DNA of 64,000 nucleotides. Origin: Stagonosporopsis chrysanthemi. Taxonomy: Eukaryota > Ascomycota > Dothideomycetes > Pleosporales > Didymellaceae. Both the position numbers and the translations under genes were made by a program. The stretch is from positions 186,001 to 250,000 of the forward strand of contig JAFISE010000005.1 of NCBI GenBank assembly GCA_022560025.1, written 5' to 3'. Under the pieces are notes generated by a model, which did not search any database, was not told the origin of the DNA, and saw nothing but the letters and a program-made list of their open reading frames with translations. Shown here piece by piece: positions 34,900 through 45,385 of the stretch. The number at the start of each line of letters is the position of its first letter. Within the stretch, counting starts at the first letter, position 1.

Positions 34900-36880
34900 G
34901 TTTACAAATTTAAATACCTTTATGAAGCTAGCTTTCTACTATACTACAATAATAATAATCTTAGCAGGTTACTATTCTATATCTAGCATACTTAATACTT
35001 ACTTATAAAAAGAAAATCTTACAACTTGTTATTAATAATAATTAGTTATTTTAAATAGTTAAGTAGCTATTATTTAACAGTTTATATGCTTTCTTTAGCC
35101 TAAGGCTGTGTTAACTAGCTATTATAAATTTAGCACATTATTTAAGTATTAATTTAAAGACACTAAAGCAGTACAGCTTTAAGACCTTAGTAAATATACA
35201 AGGCTATCTATTGTACTTAACGCCTAGACTTCTAGTAATTACTTAAGCTTTTTAGTAATTAAAGAATAGTAAAGTAATAACATGTAGAAGCTTTAAAAGG
35301 TGCTACTAGATTTTATTACTATATAAGAAAGGTATACTAGAACATCTATAGCTAAGAAAGTTATATAAGTTCTCTAAAGTATAAGTACTACAAAAAGGTT
35401 GCTTAGTATAATATATAATAATATAAGTAATAACAGTACTTTCTTATAATTAGTTAAAGCTCTTCTAGCTAAAGAAAGTTATATATAGAGCTCTAAGGAA
35501 AATACTATTTCTTACCTTGTATATATAATTAATCTTGTTATTTAGGATATTATATTCTATCTTAAGCTGTTAGCTTCTCTAGAAATAGAATAAGAAGAAA
35601 TACTGTAATTATACTACGTTTAAAGTATTTTAATAGATATATTAGTACTTAATTCTTTATACAAAGTAAACTTTCTTTTATTATAGATATTTATTATATA
35701 CTTATAAAGACACAGCTGTAAGCTAATATTATTGTAATTATTTTATTGCCTTAATAATTTAAGAGGTTTTTAGCAACCTAGCAGAACTTACTAGCAAGTA
35801 AATATTTGTTAGTTATTTAGAACGTAAAAACAAGGTAGAACTCTATATATAATATATGTAAATACGCAGTTAAGCTTTAGCTATATATTAATAAATAGCT
35901 TAAGCAAGAAATCTAGCTAAAAGGCACAAGTTTTAGAGCTAATTAAGATACTGCTAAGGCAGATTTTAAAGACTTTAAGAAACTCTGCCTTAGAGTATCT
36001 AAGTAGCACTATCTCTAGGCAATTACACAAATACTAAAGAACTTTAAGGTAGCAACAGGCTATCTAAGTAAGAACTACAAGCTTTATAATTTCTTAGAAG
36101 ATATAACTAGCAAGCTTAGAGAAGATACTAACAGCGTTGACAGTAACAAGTAGCTAGACGTTGTTTAGGCTGCAGCAGATAAAGGTTGTGCAAAGTTGTT
36201 AAAATACTACGCAAGAACAAGTAGAGATTAAAGTTTCTTTTTTAATTACATAACAATTCTAGACTCTATATAAAAGCTAACTGCTTATAAAGTACTATTA
36301 TTATAGTTTGTTATTATAGCTATATACTAGCAAGATCTAGAATAAGTTATAAGAAGTTTATTATAAGTATACTTACTGTTAAGAATTTCTAGACTATCTA
36401 GACTGCTATAATAGTACTAAGACTAGGGGTAATAGCCTAGTCTCTAAAACTATCTTAAAGTAGTTATTAGAAGGTAAATAGTTTTGTAAGCTAGCTACAC
36501 TAATTAAATTACAGTTAGTAAGCTTTTCTATATATAGTTAAAGTTTAACTTTAAATATAGATAAAAATATAGGCCTAACTAGATTTAAAGAAAAGTCTTA
36601 TCTAAGTATACTCTGTATTCTATTAGGCAACAGCTTTAATATCTTAGAGTAGTAAAAGTTAAATAAAGCTTCTTATTATTATCTTAGACAAGTTGTAAAA
36701 GATATTCTAGTAGTACCTATTTTATAAGTAGGAGTAGAGTAAGTATTTAATACTACTAGAGATGTGCTTAGAGATTAAAGGCACAGACTTTCTACCTAAG
36801 CTATCTAAGAGATTATAATTCTAAAGAATTTAATATTTTTAGAGGCTATAGTAGAAGACAATACTCTACTCTATAATAAG
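34900..36880 (+). pseudogene. Degenerate hAT transposase
   Basis: Plus-strand relics, stops ignored: DNASNN-type motif (IYNNISNNSTFLQLVKALL) near 35,415 and a sequence corresponding to ISCLAHVINLVVQDI near 35,520. The C-terminal dimerisation domain (VVKDILVVPIL*VGVEQVFNT) with the following RHRLST...EIIILKNL lies near 36,690-36,830. The V(G/E)RxFS/N signature of the dimerisation domain is diagnostic of hAT. TAA/TAG codons are scattered throughout. The part left of about 34,900 is not clearly transposase. Confidence 0.85.
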
Positions 36881-37429
36881 GTAGATAATCTTCTTAAGTT
36901 GCCTGCTTATATTAGGCTAGTAGGTAAGATTAGAATTAATATTAAGAGCAAAACAGATAAAGATATTAAAGAGGTTAGCCTATCTACTCTCTTATAAAGG
37001 AAACAGCAGCTGTAGAAAAGAGTAAAGCCTATATAATTTAGAGAGTAGCTATTATTAATAACTATAAAAACTAGTTATTTAACATATAAAAAATCTAAAC
37101 TAAAATTACTAAACTTAATAATAAAATTACACAACTATTCTAAATTAAGAAATATAGTTAAGCTACTATACTATAATTATATTAGTATAGATATAACTCT
37201 GCTAAGTACTTTAAACCTAACTCTAACCTAGGTCTATGCAACTTAACCTTTACTCCTACCTACACTAGAAGTACTTCTACTTAACTTCTACCTCTAGCCT
37301 GTACAACCTCTACTCTACTACTACTTCTAGGTCTGTGTAACCTTAATTCTACCCCTACCTACTGCTAGGTACCTTGCACCTATTTACTAGCCTACTCTGT
37401 GCTCTATATAGACTTAAGGAGTTACTAAT

Positions 37430-38610
37430 CTTATAGTATAATAAGCTACGTTAATAGCTTATTAAGCTAGGTCTAAAGCTAGTTAATAGCTTTTTATACT
37501 TATATATAAACTGCTAGATTATTTTATTTATTTGTATTAACAATATTATTATAGTATTCTACTAATTAAATACTTACCTTTATAAGTTCTTTAAAAAGAA
37601 TTTTATAAACTTATATAATATAAAAGCTATAGAAGACTTTACTTAGTTTCTTAGTATTTATATTATCTATAATTAAGCTCTCTATAAGACTTAGCTAGTC
37701 TAAGACACTTTTATTAATAAGGTGTATACTTAATTTAATATTAAGACTATAAGCAAAGCTCTAGACGTTCTACTAATAGAGAACTAGCTGCTATAGTCTA
37801 CTAAGGAGCCTAATGCTGCTTAAACTAAGCTCTACTAGCAGCTAGTTAGCTCTTTTATATATATTGCTGTCTAGAGAAGGCCTAATATTACCTATACACA
37901 TATTATCTTTGCCTGCTACTTTACTAACCTAGGATAGTCTTACGTCTTAAAGATCTGCTAAACCTAGTACTACCTGCTTAGCACAAAAGCTCTTGCTCTT
38001 AAGGCCTTTGCTAGCGCGCAGAACATAGTTAAGTATCTCTTTAATAATCTAATATACTATAATCTTCTCTTCTTTAGATTTTCTAATACTTTGTATACTA
38101 ACAAGCCTAAGACTTGTTAGAGCTCTTAAGGCTATGCCTTTATGTTTAAAGGACTTGTAATTAACTAGAAATTAACTGTCTAGCGTATAGTTACTAAATT
38201 AAATATAGAGTTAGAACTACTATTACTTTTCTTTACAGCTTTATAGAAAGAAGAGTAGATATACTTCTTTGCTAGTATTAACCTTACACTTAACTATATG
38301 CTTACAATCTAGTACAATAACTAGCAGACTATTAAGATTATTACTAAAGAGTATAACAAGCTTTATACAAAGATTAAGCACGTTAATATCTACTAGCTTT
38401 AGATTTAATAAGAAGTTACTGCTTTATATATTAATATTAAATAAGTACCTACTAATTATATACCTACTAACAGACTTATAAAAATACTACTAAAGTAGAA
38501 ATTTAAAGAGTTTATCTACTAACTTAACCTTGTTAATATTAGCAAGCGCGTAAAGAACCTATATCTAACTAATAGAGACAATCTTAACAGACTCTATATA
38601 TACTAATTAG
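37430..38610 (+). pseudogene. Second Ty1/copia remnant (end of RT and RNase H)
   Basis: The plus strand, stops ignored, reads YQQLVSSFIYIAV*RRPNIT (near 37,835) and KALALKAFASAQNIVKYLF (near 37,990), the connection region after copia reverse transcriptase. RNase H follows, with GYAFMFKGLVIN near 38,140, the ELLLLFFTAL relic of the TEAELLALS motif, and TIQYNNQQTIKIIT near 38,310. The final PTNYIPTNRLIKILLKQKF is near 38,450. It differs clearly from the nested copia element, so it is another family. An open frame at 38,269-38,481 is an out-of-frame shadow. No LTR recognised. Confidence 0.85.
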
Positions 38611-38639
38611 CTGTCTTTAACTTTCTACTTACAACTTAA

Positions 38640-38926
38640 TACTAGCTAGAAAGTATATTATAATCTAGAGTCTCTCTTACTTTATAAGCAACTTATACCT
38701 TACTTTTATTAAGATATAGCTCTTTATCTTCTACTAGTGCTGTTTACAGCTACTTATATATATATACTATTTATAGCTTTATATAATACAACTTTAGTTT
38801 AATTCTTAAATCTTCTTATACTACTTACACTTACTATAATATAAGTACTATATAAAGAAGAGAGTAATTTTATATTATAAGCTAGTTTTAGCTTAATAAA
38901 AAGTTAGCAAGCTTTAAGCAGCTAAT
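38640..38926 (+). pseudogene. Pogo-like transposase C-terminal relic, left part
   Basis: Just before gypsy C the plus strand reads KLVLA**KVSKL*AAN. Across the 5,968-bp insertion it continues in frame as KATI**KLYKKK (44,895 onward). Together this is the LRAANEA-type basic tail of fungal pogo/Fot1 transposases. The left limit against the copia remnant is uncertain. Confidence 0.65.
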
Positions 38927-39128
38927 TATTAGCTTTCTAGGTTTATAGAGGCTATAAGGCTAAATAGCAAGGCTTACTATAAAGGCTAGGGGTCTGCTGT
39001 ACTGTTCTTGCTTAGTAGTAAACAGTCTACTGTCTACTTATTAAACCTGTACCTAATCTCTAGATATTATACTACTTATTACCTTAATATCTTACTCTTC
39101 TCTATACTCTTAGACTATAGGTGTAACA
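38927..39128 (+). repeat. 5' LTR of gypsy C (202 bp)
   Basis: Begins tattagctttctagg and ends gactataggtgtaaca. Much more mutated than the 3' LTR: where the latter has gccccctagg, this has gctttctagg. Confidence 0.9.
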
Positions 39129-39149
39129 TTCTGTTTACTCTTATATAAA

Positions 39150-42100
39150 AAAGTACCTTGTTAGAATTTAACTATAAGTTCTTGTATAAGCTTAATTATA
39201 AGAGACTTAACTCTAGAGTTTCTAAAGAGACAGCTTTAAAGGCTTTAGAGCTAAACTTCTAGACAGACAGTAGTAAAAGCCTTAAGAGAGAGCTTATTAT
39301 CTTCTATACAAATAAATTCTAACTAACTAGCTAGTTTAGCTTAAAACTATCTATAAGTAAGTAGAGTAGCAACAAATACTCTGTAAGAGCTTATAATAGA
39401 CTAAGAAAAGCTAGTCTTTAACAAGCTAGACCTTAAACTGCAAGAGCTAAAAGCATAGTATAAATAAGCTGCAAAGCAGCTTAAAGTAGTACAACTTAGA
39501 AAGTTATAAGCTAAGTTCTTAGTAAGTAACCTAACTACGCTTAACACAATCTGTAATAGTTGTGTAGCAACTATTATAGTACTAGTAGTACTAACTACTA
39601 GCTTTTTTTAATCTAAGCCTTTATATATATTTTTAAAATATAATAAAGCAGACTATAATTATTAGAAGTACAACTATAAAAGGTATTTTTATAGGCTACT
39701 AGCTAACTTCTTATAAGAAATATAAAAAGTTAATTTTAGTATATAATATATCTTAAAAGTAATAAAAACTCTTTAAGGCACACACAAAGCAAATTAATAG
39801 AGAATCTTCTCTCTCTAGAAACCTACCTAGAAAGCTATAAAAGTAGTTATACTAGGCTTACTAAGAACTCTCTCTAAGTAAAGGTAGTAAGTATATAAAG
39901 CTTTAAATAAAGTGCATATACTCTTTTATAGTACTTTAATAGAGTTGTTAGACTATATAAGACTGTCCTAGAAAGAGTTAGGTAATACCTATAGACTTAA
40001 ACTCTAAGTAATAGGTTATTTCTATACCTTGCTTAATAACATCTAAAGGTAGTTATTTATACTACTAAAGGACTATTACACAGTACTTACTTAGATAGAA
40101 GAGGCTGCTAATGTTATACACTGCTAAAAGAATTGCCTAAAGCTAGCACAGAACAAGAAGCCTATAAAAGAGTAAGACAAGCACAAATAAAATTTAAAAA
40201 GTAAGTAAGAGAGTAAAAAGACTTTAAAAAAGCTAAAAGAAGGTAGTCTAAGCTATAATAGCCTAAAAAAGGCTAAATAGGCACTACTAAGGCTAAAGAC
40301 CTTAGCTTCTTATTATTAGGAGTGCAAAGAAGTTAGAAATTACTAACTAAACTATCTATATTCTAAAAAGTCTAAGAAACTTATTAAAAAGTTAGACTTA
40401 AGGAAAAAAAAGAGGTAAAAAGACTAAAAGTCTACCTTCTTGCTTATATCTCTTATATTTAAGAGAGTAAAGACCTTAGTACTCTTTATACTATACTATA
40501 CTCTTAACTAGTACGCTTACTTATAGTTTAAGCAGTTATAAGATTATTAAACGCAATAGAGTGTAAAGTTAATAGAAGTTCTTAGCTAAACCTGCTGTCT
40601 ATAATAATAGCAAAGAAGTAAAATCTCTAAGTTAATTCTTTGCTAAAGCTGTTAGTAGAAGAGGTAAATAGTAGCAATGTACATGTATATAGTACTACTA
40701 CTGTTATAGCTACTATTACTAACTCTAGAAGTAATAAAAGAGCCTAGAAGATACTGTTTGTAGTTACAGACCTAAAGAAGTACTAAGTATACCTTAGTCT
40801 GCCTTAGATTAATATGTGTTAACTTAAACTAAACTATATTATAAAGTAAATACTATATAGAAGAAAGAAGACTAAAGAAAGGCTTTTTTTCTAACTAGTT
40901 GCTACTAAAGATACTAAAGAGTTTAAGAATATAATACACAACTCTATAGTAAAAGTATATATATACCTTGTTAACTTTATAGGCTAAAGTAGGCTACAGG
41001 TAACTATTATAGACTACCTTCTTTTATAGTATACTAAGTTTTCTAATATTATATTAGAAGACAACTTAAAGGTTCTTCTTAAATATAGTTTAAACGACCT
41101 AGCTATTTATAAAGTAAAAAGCAAGAGCTTACTTTTTAAACTACTTTATAGTCTCTTAGAAGCTAAGTTAGTAGTGTTGTAAAAGTACCTAACTAACTTT
41201 ATAGTAAGAAGTTAGATACAATGCTTAAGATTGCTAGTAGATACTCTTATACTCTTTACAAAGAAAAAAGATAGCAGCTTATACTTTTGTATTAACTATA
41301 GAAGCTTTAACAAAGCTACTATAAAAAACTACTACCTTCTACTCTTAATATCTAAATCTTTAGAGCGTCTTATATAAGCAAAAATATATTTAAAGTTAGA
41401 TATTAGAGATGCTTACTATAAGATTAGAATTAAAGAAGAAGATAAATAGAAGACAGCCTTTTGCACAAGATATAGCTATTTTAAATATAAGGTTATGCTT
41501 TTTAGCCTTGCTAATACTTCTGCGCAATTTTAAGCGTATATTAACAAAGCTTTGTTAGGTTTAATTAATATATCTTGTATTATATACTTAGATAATATCT
41601 TAATCTTTTCTAATATAAAAGAAAAGTATATACTTTATATAAAGGAAGTACTTAGAAGACTCTATAACTATAAGCTATTTATTAAGCTTTTAAAGTACAA
41701 GTAGTATACTTAGCACACAGAGTACCTTAGATACGTTATCTTACTTATAAAAGTAAGTATTAACCTATAACAAGTTAAAATAATCTAAAATTAGCTATTA
41801 CTAGCTATAGTACGTAATATCTAGGTGTTTATTAGATTTATAAACTACTATTGCTAGTTTATTGCAGGATTTAGCTACATAGTCTTACTGCTAACGTCTC
41901 TTACTAAGAAAGAAGCAAGACAGGCCTAAGGCAACTCTACTATAAAGAAGGAGAAAAGCTAAGCTCTACAGCTCTTGCTAAAGGCAGTTAAAGTGTTTAA
42001 TTAGCTAAAATAACGCGTTCTTAAGAGTTTTTATCCTAGTATACTTTAAAAGAGAGAAAAAGACTAGACTTAAAGTTAACGCGTTAAGCAGCATTATATT

Positions 42101-44600
42101 AAGCATTCTAAGCTAGTATAGCCTAGAACCTAGAAGAAAGAGTTAATAGAGACTAGTAGACTTCTACTTGCGCAAGTTAATTGCTACAGAGTACAACTAC
42201 AACATGTATAACTAGAAATTGCTTGTAATAGTTAGCAGTATTAAGTATTAGCACTACTACTTCTAGAAAATCTATTTTAATATTCTTACAGACTATATAA
42301 ACTTTAAATAGTTTATAGAAACTAAGATATTAAATAATAGACAAGTAAGGTTGTATTTAGTGTTAAGCTAGTATAATTTTACACTTTCTTACTAATTAAA
42401 AAGTATAAATCTAGCTAATAGCTTATTAAAGCAACTTAACTATATATTAAAGGCATAATATCTTTTTTAAAAATATAATAAGGCCTTTATATAGCTCTTT
42501 AAGAACCTGCTTGCAAGTAAAAGAGAGACTAGCTTGTAAATCTTAGCAGTGCTTACTAAATTAACTAAATTAAAGACTCTACTAAAAGAGACAGGGCTAG
42601 CTCTAAGTAAATTTCTAAGAGTAAAAGGACAATTATATAAGGCTATAAAGGTAGCTAAGAAAGTAATTAACACAGAATCTAATAAAGTAGGTATAAGTAG
42701 TAAGAGTAACTTAATTAAGAGCTATAATACTATATAGTAGCCTAGCAATCTATATAGAGAGCTGCTTAAACTTATAATAATAGAAGAGAAGGCCTTTATA
42801 ATAAAAGAGTGTTATAATAGCCTGCTTGCTAGTTATTTTAGTATAAAAAGAATACTAAAGAAGCTCTAGCACTAATATTAATAGAAAGAGATAAAAGCAG
42901 ATATAGAACAGTACTATTATAAGTGTATACCTTGTAAGAAGTTAATACCTGCTTAGTATTAGCCTTATAGCTTACTAGCGCCTCTTTCTCTACTAAATTA
43001 AGTATAGCAAGAAGTAATAATAGATTTTATTACTAAACTACTACTAAGCAAGATAAATAGTATTGTGTATAATACTATACTTGTAGTAGTATGCTAACTT
43101 ACAAAAATAGCACACTATATACCTGTAAGAAGAGACTAAGATAGTCTTAACCTAGCCTAGGCTTAGATTAGAGAAGTAATTTAACTCTATAGTATACCTA
43201 AAAAAGTAATCTTAGATAGAGGTTGCTTAATAAATACTAAATACTAAGATATATTTTAGCACTACTTTAACTTAAAGAGAGTCTTTTTGTCTACTTACTA
43301 TCTTTAGACAGATAGACAGACTAAAAGACAAAACTAAACACTAGAATAGTACCTTTAGTGCTACTGTTCTCTAGAACAAGACAATTAGGCTTTGTAGATA
43401 TTAATTACAGAGTTTGCGTATAATAACAGCATACACACAACTATAAAGAGCACTCTATTTATAGTAAACTATAGAATAACTCTTTACAGTGCAGATTAGC
43501 CTATAATACTTCTTAGGCAGAGAAAATTGCCTTTAGGAAGGTAGGTTGCTACAAAGGTCTTAGAAATACAAAGAGAATATAAAAGCAAGATTATTGCTAC
43601 TAATACCTACTAAGAGGCGTACTAGAATAAAAGCAGGCTTACTATGCCTTTTAAGATTAAAGACTAAGTTATAATCTCTAATTGCTATATAAAGTCTACT
43701 AAGCTAAAGTAGAAGCTAGACTAGAAGTATATTAGACTAGAGTGCATAGTAGTCTAGATTAGCCTAACAGCGTTTAAAGTAGACTTCTTAAACTTATAAG
43801 CAGTATATCTAGTATTCTATATATTGTTACTTAAGCCTTTTAACTATAAAGAGTTAATTGTACATCTAAAGGTTAAGATTATAAATACTTTGTATATCTT
43901 TAGTAATAATATATAAAAGGTAAAAAGAATAATTAAAAGAAAACAAGATAATAATAGCTAATAGCTTTATTATATTAAGTAGGTTAGTTACTCTAAGTCT
44001 AAGAACTTATAAAAGCTAGAAGTAAATATCTTCTCTAATATACTTAAACAATTCTAAGATAGTAATAAAATACTTCTAAGAAGAAAACCTATAAAAGTAC
44101 AAGCTAAAAGGTAGCTAAGTTAGCTACTTAAAAAAAAGAAAATAGATCTATAAATATTAAAAAATTCTAAGTATAAAAATCTAGAAGTACCTTTACTTAT
44201 TTTTTCTTACTAGGTTTTTAGGTGTTTAATAGCACTTAGGTTTATCTAAGAAGTATATAGAGTTTTATAGCCTAGACTAGCCTATAATATTACATAGCAG
44301 GTTATAAAGATTAGAAATATAATTAAAAACTCTATTAGAAACTAAAGATATACTCTATAAGGGCAGGTATACTAAGAAAGGCTTAAAAGGAGCTACTATC
44401 AACTAGAACGCTAGAGAAAGCACCCCTATGCTGTAAAATAGCATAGAATATCCTACTAGACACTAAACTACTACACTATAGCCTAGAAGCGTATAAAAAG
44501 GCACTGTCCTTCTTGTACTTAATCTTGTTAATCTTATTAGTAGTAGTGCGCTTTACTTAACTAGACTCTCTAGCCCTACAGGTTTCTAGAGCAGCAATCT
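39150..44600 (+). pseudogene. Degenerate gag-pol of gypsy C
   Basis: Plus-strand relics, stops ignored. A gag-like charged region lies at about 39,300-40,450. Reverse transcriptase spans about 41,180-41,900 and reads LFTKKKDSSLYFCINYRSFN, TAFCTRYSYFKYKVM and IIYLDNILIFS (catalytic DD reduced to DN), ending VFIRFINYYC*FI. RNase H follows poorly preserved. The integrase linker is at 42,480-42,740, with an open piece at 42,549-42,737. The integrase core (about 43,010-43,460) shows ILDRGCLI and STYYL*TDRQTKRQN*TLE. A C-terminal tail continues to about 44,450. Confidence 0.9.
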
Positions 44601-44671
44601 TAGCTTTAAAAGCGTTAATTACAGCCGCTCTAGGAGCTCTAGAAGATACCTGCCTAGGTTGTTTAGTCCTA

Positions 44672-44683
44672 GGAGGGGGATAT
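44672..44683 (+). promoter_or_regulatory. Polypurine tract of gypsy C
   Basis: gga-ggggga immediately upstream of the 3' LTR start tgtcagcc, where plus-strand DNA synthesis is primed in LTR elements. It confirms the LTR boundary. Confidence 0.75.
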
Positions 44684-44894
44684 TGTCAGCCCCCTAGGTT
44701 TATAGAGGCTGTAAGGCTGAACAGCAGAGCCTACTATAAAGGCTAGGGGTCTGCTGCACTGTTCCTGCTTAGCAGCAAACAGTCTACTGTCTACTAATTA
44801 AACCTGTACGTAATCTCTAGATATTGTACTACTTGTTGCCTTAATACCTTACTCTTCTCTGTTACTCTGTGCCCCTAGACTACAGGTTCTAACC
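44684..44894 (+). repeat. 3' LTR of gypsy C (211 bp), lightly mutated
   Basis: Begins tgtcagccccctagg. It retains TCA, CTGA, GCAGCA and CCCC contexts that are lost in the 5' LTR, so it approximates the pre-mutation sequence. Confidence 0.9.
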
Positions 44895-45260
44895 CTAATA
44901 AGGCTACTATATAATAAAAATTATACAAAAAAAAGTAGGTTTAGAAAGAAAAGACTTTAATAGTTAGAGATAAGTAGTAACAAGTAGCTTTAAAGAAGTT
45001 TAGAGCACATAATAATAAGAAGAAGCTAAAGAAGTAGGTGTACACTTAAGAAAGTAAGCTAACTTAAAGGCGCTATAGAGAGTACAATTAGACTAGCTAC
45101 AATATGCAAACGTGTAAGATTAATATAGAAGTAGTCTCTAAATAATATAATGTGCTATAGTCTGCTACAAAGTGCTAAAGTATAGTGTTTTAAGCTATAA
45201 TAAGTTAGGTTTTAGTAGAGGCTTAGCAAAAGGAACTTGTTTGCTTGTAGAGTACGTTAT
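44895..45260 (+). pseudogene. Pogo-like transposase C-terminal relic, right part
   Basis: Continues the frame broken at 38,926: KLYKKK, then KEKTLIVRDK (family TLTVEEG-type), then a zinc-knuckle relic (SYNMQTCKINIEVVSK, near 45,105) that matches the C(x2)C...GHN.RTC tail of fungal pogo transposases. The terminal inverted repeat of this element was not identified. Confidence 0.65.
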
Positions 45261-45385
45261 TATATAATAGTAAGTCTAAAGTATAATTAGTATTTATAGA
45301 AGTTCTGATATTAGTTGAGCTTTTATATAACTTAGCGTGTATAGGGGTAAAGTTTGTACAAGATAACTATATTCTGCAGCAGTAT
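45261..45385. other. Right border of the AT-rich block
   Basis: The last about 125 bases of mutated DNA end exactly at the stop codon of the SDR gene. Mutation is lighter here (tctgatattagttgagc keeps TGA). No terminal repeat recognised. Confidence 0.6.

Larger units (their letters stand above)
31408..37394 (+). mobile_element. hAT-type DNA transposon, about 6.0 kb
   Basis: Perfect 16-bp terminal inverted repeats: taggctagtaaatagg (31,408-31,423) and cctatttactagccta (37,379-37,394). Both ends carry many short subterminal copies of aggtta/agaggt and their complements, typical of hAT. A hAT transposase relic lies inside. The expected 8-bp target duplication is not visible (gatagata on the left, ctctgtgc on the right). 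Either the right end was later rearranged or the element is a chimera of two copies. The length is about twice that of a simple hAT element. Confidence 0.8.
38927..44894 (+). mobile_element. Gypsy element 'C', complete (5,968 bp)
   Basis: Two LTRs of 202 bp (38,927-39,128) and 211 bp (44,684-44,894) start T(G/A)T(C/T)AGC. The target duplication ctaat lies on both sides (38,922-38,926 and 44,895-44,899). A clear polypurine tract precedes the 3' LTR. It is a different gypsy lineage from A/B: the LTRs are unrelated and the RT motifs differ. It is inserted in the tail of a pogo-like transposase. Confidence 0.93.
6120..45385. other. AT-rich, RIP-mutated transposon block
   Basis: About 39 kb in which all three frames of both strands are broken by TAA and TAG. 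Only four frames of 60 codons or more survive, all of them chance or pieces of transposons. TCA, CCA, TCG, CCG and their complements are nearly absent, while ACA, GCA, ACG and GCG remain. This is a strong C-to-T signature of repeat-induced point mutation in repeated DNA. Once stop codons are ignored, conserved domains of gypsy, copia, pogo/Fot1 and hAT elements can be read. The edges are abrupt: roughly 130 bases after the oxidoreductase stop on the left and exactly at the SDR stop codon on the right. Individual elements are listed separately. Confidence 0.95.

Noticed and set aside
38269..38481. 70-codon open frame on the plus strand
   Set aside because: It overlaps the copia RNase H relic in another frame; the RNase H frame itself explains the sequence.
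42467..42737. Overlapping open frames on both strands
   Set aside because: The plus frame is part of the integrase linker of gypsy C and the minus frame is its shadow.
6120..45385. Centromere or mitochondrial DNA insertion as explanation for the AT-rich block
   Set aside because: Transposon domains are readable throughout and the C-to-T signature explains the composition. No mitochondrial genes were recognised. A centromeric role cannot be excluded from sequence alone, but nothing supports it and the flanking gene arrangement is ordinary.
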